This document shows positions 63,152-64,000 of a stretch of DNA of 64,000 bases, piece after piece. Each line of letters opens with the position of its first letter. Position 1 is the first letter of the stretch. This stretch comes from Polaribacter vadi (lineage in GTDB: Bacteria > Bacteroidota > Bacteroidia > Flavobacteriales > Flavobacteriaceae), in assembly GCF_001761365.1 (NCBI RefSeq), contig NZ_CP017477.1:2470001-2534000 (forward strand), read 5' to 3'. A program made the translations under genes and the position numbers. The notes beneath the pieces were generated by a model. It searched no databases. It was not told the origin of the DNA and saw only the letters and a list, made by a program, of their open reading frames with translations.

Positions 63152-64000
63152 CTAATTTCTAAATAAAGTTGGAACTGGTTTTATTGCCTCTTCAAAAGTT
63201 GTTTCCTGAGGTGCTATTTCCATACCGTTTCTTAATTTTCCTACTCCTGAAATAATAATCTTGTCATTAATCTCTAAGCCAGATTCTACAACATATAAAT
63301 TATCTACTGTTCCTTTAACTTTTAAAATTGAAGTTTCAACTTTGTTGTCTGGACCTAATTTAAAAATCATAATATTTCCTTGTTGTTCATACGTTGCTGT
63401 TTGAGGTACAACTATGGCATCTTTATATTCTATAGGAAATCTAATTTTACCACTATTTCCATTGGTTAAAATTTCTTTTGGATTATCAAAAGCAGCTCTA
63501 ATTTGAATAGTTCCTGTACTTTGGTTAATTTGTCCTGTACTAGTTTGAATGCGTCCTTTTTCTGAATATTCTTTACCATTTGCTAAAATCAAAGTTAAAT
63601 CTGGAGAGTTTTTAATACGCTCTGCTTTATTTTGACCTTCAGATCTTTGTAAATGATCTATATATTGTGCTTCGTTAAAACTGAAAAAAGCATAAACTTG
63701 ACTTATTTCGCTAACTGTAGTTAATGCTTTTGCATCATTTGGACTAATTAAAGCTCCTTCTCTAAAGTTAATAGCACCTACATAACCATCTATTGGGCTC
63801 TTAATAGTTGCATAACCAATATTTGCAGAAACACCACTTAAGTTTGCTTTTGCTTGTGCTAAATTTGCTTTTGCAGTTTCTAATTGTACTGGACTAATAA
63901 TGTTTTTTTCTACTAGTGGAATTAATTTATCAACTTCAACTTGTGCAACATTAACACGTGCTTTTGCTGCACCTGCATCTTGACTTAAAGACTGCGTTTC
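63152..64000 (-). CDS. RND efflux periplasmic adaptor (AcrA family), 5' end cut by window
   Basis: 283 residues are visible, open to base 64000; the signal peptide and first hairpin helix lie beyond. Seen are the second helix (AAKARVNVAQVEVDKL), the lipoyl half-motif GYATIKSPIDGYVGAINFREGALI, the beta-barrel and the membrane-proximal domain ending PVPTLFRN. It links AcrB to the outer-membrane duct. First gene of the operon among those visible; its stop is 22 bases before the acrB ATG. Confidence 0.95.
   Translation of the reverse strand, partial: ETQSLSQDAGAAKARVNVAQVEVDKLIPLVEKNIISPVQLETAKANLAQAKANLSGVSANIGYATIKSPIDGYVGAINFREGALISPNDAKALTTVSEISQVYAFFSFNEAQYIDHLQRSEGQNKAERIKNSPDLTLILANGKEYSEKGRIQTSTGQINQSTGTIQIRAAFDNPKEILTNGNSGKIRFPIEYKDAIVVPQTATYEQQGNIMIFKLGPDNKVETSILKVKGTVDNLYVVESGLEINDKIIISGVGKLRNGMEIAPQETTFEEAIKPVPTLFRN

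Noticed and set aside
1..64000. rRNA, tRNA, CRISPR array, insertion sequence or prophage
   Set aside because: No conserved rRNA stretches, tRNA-like foldings, regular spaced repeats, transposase or phage genes were found on reading.

Overview
The window looks like chromosomal DNA from a marine member of the Flavobacteriaceae, most like Polaribacter or Tenacibaculum. The reasons are the low GC content (roughly 30%), a type IX secretion sorting domain, a FecI/FecR/TonB-receptor signalling set with a DUF4974-type anti-sigma factor, a giant DUF4175 protein, promoter boxes of the TAnnTTTG class, and housekeeping genes of flavobacterial type. I see no rRNA, tRNA, CRISPR array, insertion sequence or prophage.

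Layout. 1-4.6 kb: a minus-strand catabolic operon (DapA-family lyase, sodium:solute symporter, iron alcohol dehydrogenase cut by the window edge) and a T9SS-secreted protein. 4.8-5.0 kb: the last ~55 codons of mutS, with the rest of the gene absent, fused by overlap to an RNA methyltransferase gene. 5.6-13.7 kb: tatA, an O-methyltransferase, a small ECF sigma/anti-sigma pair, panB, a CPA1-type antiporter and assorted metabolic genes. 13.8-20.7 kb: a methyltransferase, mnmG, ybeY and the DUF4175 gene; four sequences resembling the ParB-binding site parS lie here, two of them close matches. 20.8-25.9 kb: gltX, an SPFH protein and a membrane LytTR regulator split by a frameshift in a T-rich tract. 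26.1-30.0 kb: a second tatA, a DUF2807 protein and rnr. 30.0-33.1 kb: a lipid kinase, a 771-bp non-coding gap with clustered DnaA-box-like 9-mers (candidate oriC), rpiB and a GNAT gene.

33.2-39.9 kb is the most distinctive block. A FecI-type sigma factor, a FecR anti-sigma factor and a TonB-dependent transducer (STN domain) stand divergent from a lipoprotein, a lipoprotein metalloprotease and a beta-barrel protein. Three copies of a 38-bp motif, GTAGGGTAAA-N10-GTTGTT-N7-TAGAA, all with identical spacing, lie in front of fecR and (twice) in front of the lipoprotein operon. I read this motif as the promoter recognised by this sigma factor, which would make both arms one regulon.

39.9-57.6 kb holds housekeeping and accessory genes: an rRNA pseudouridine synthase, an FAD/NAD(P) protein, recA, dut, gpsA, glpD, an MFS transporter, a DUF547/TIGR04283-type glycosyltransferase pair, terB-like, a 2OG-Fe(II) oxygenase and a NhaC antiporter. 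57.6-64 kb is a TetR-regulated RND efflux operon (AcrA, AcrB and TolC-like lipoprotein), with acrA cut by the window end. Several gaps carry palindromic repeats of the dispersed flavobacterial kind. The parS-like sites and the DnaA-box cluster together suggest, by inference only, that this window lies near the chromosomal origin.
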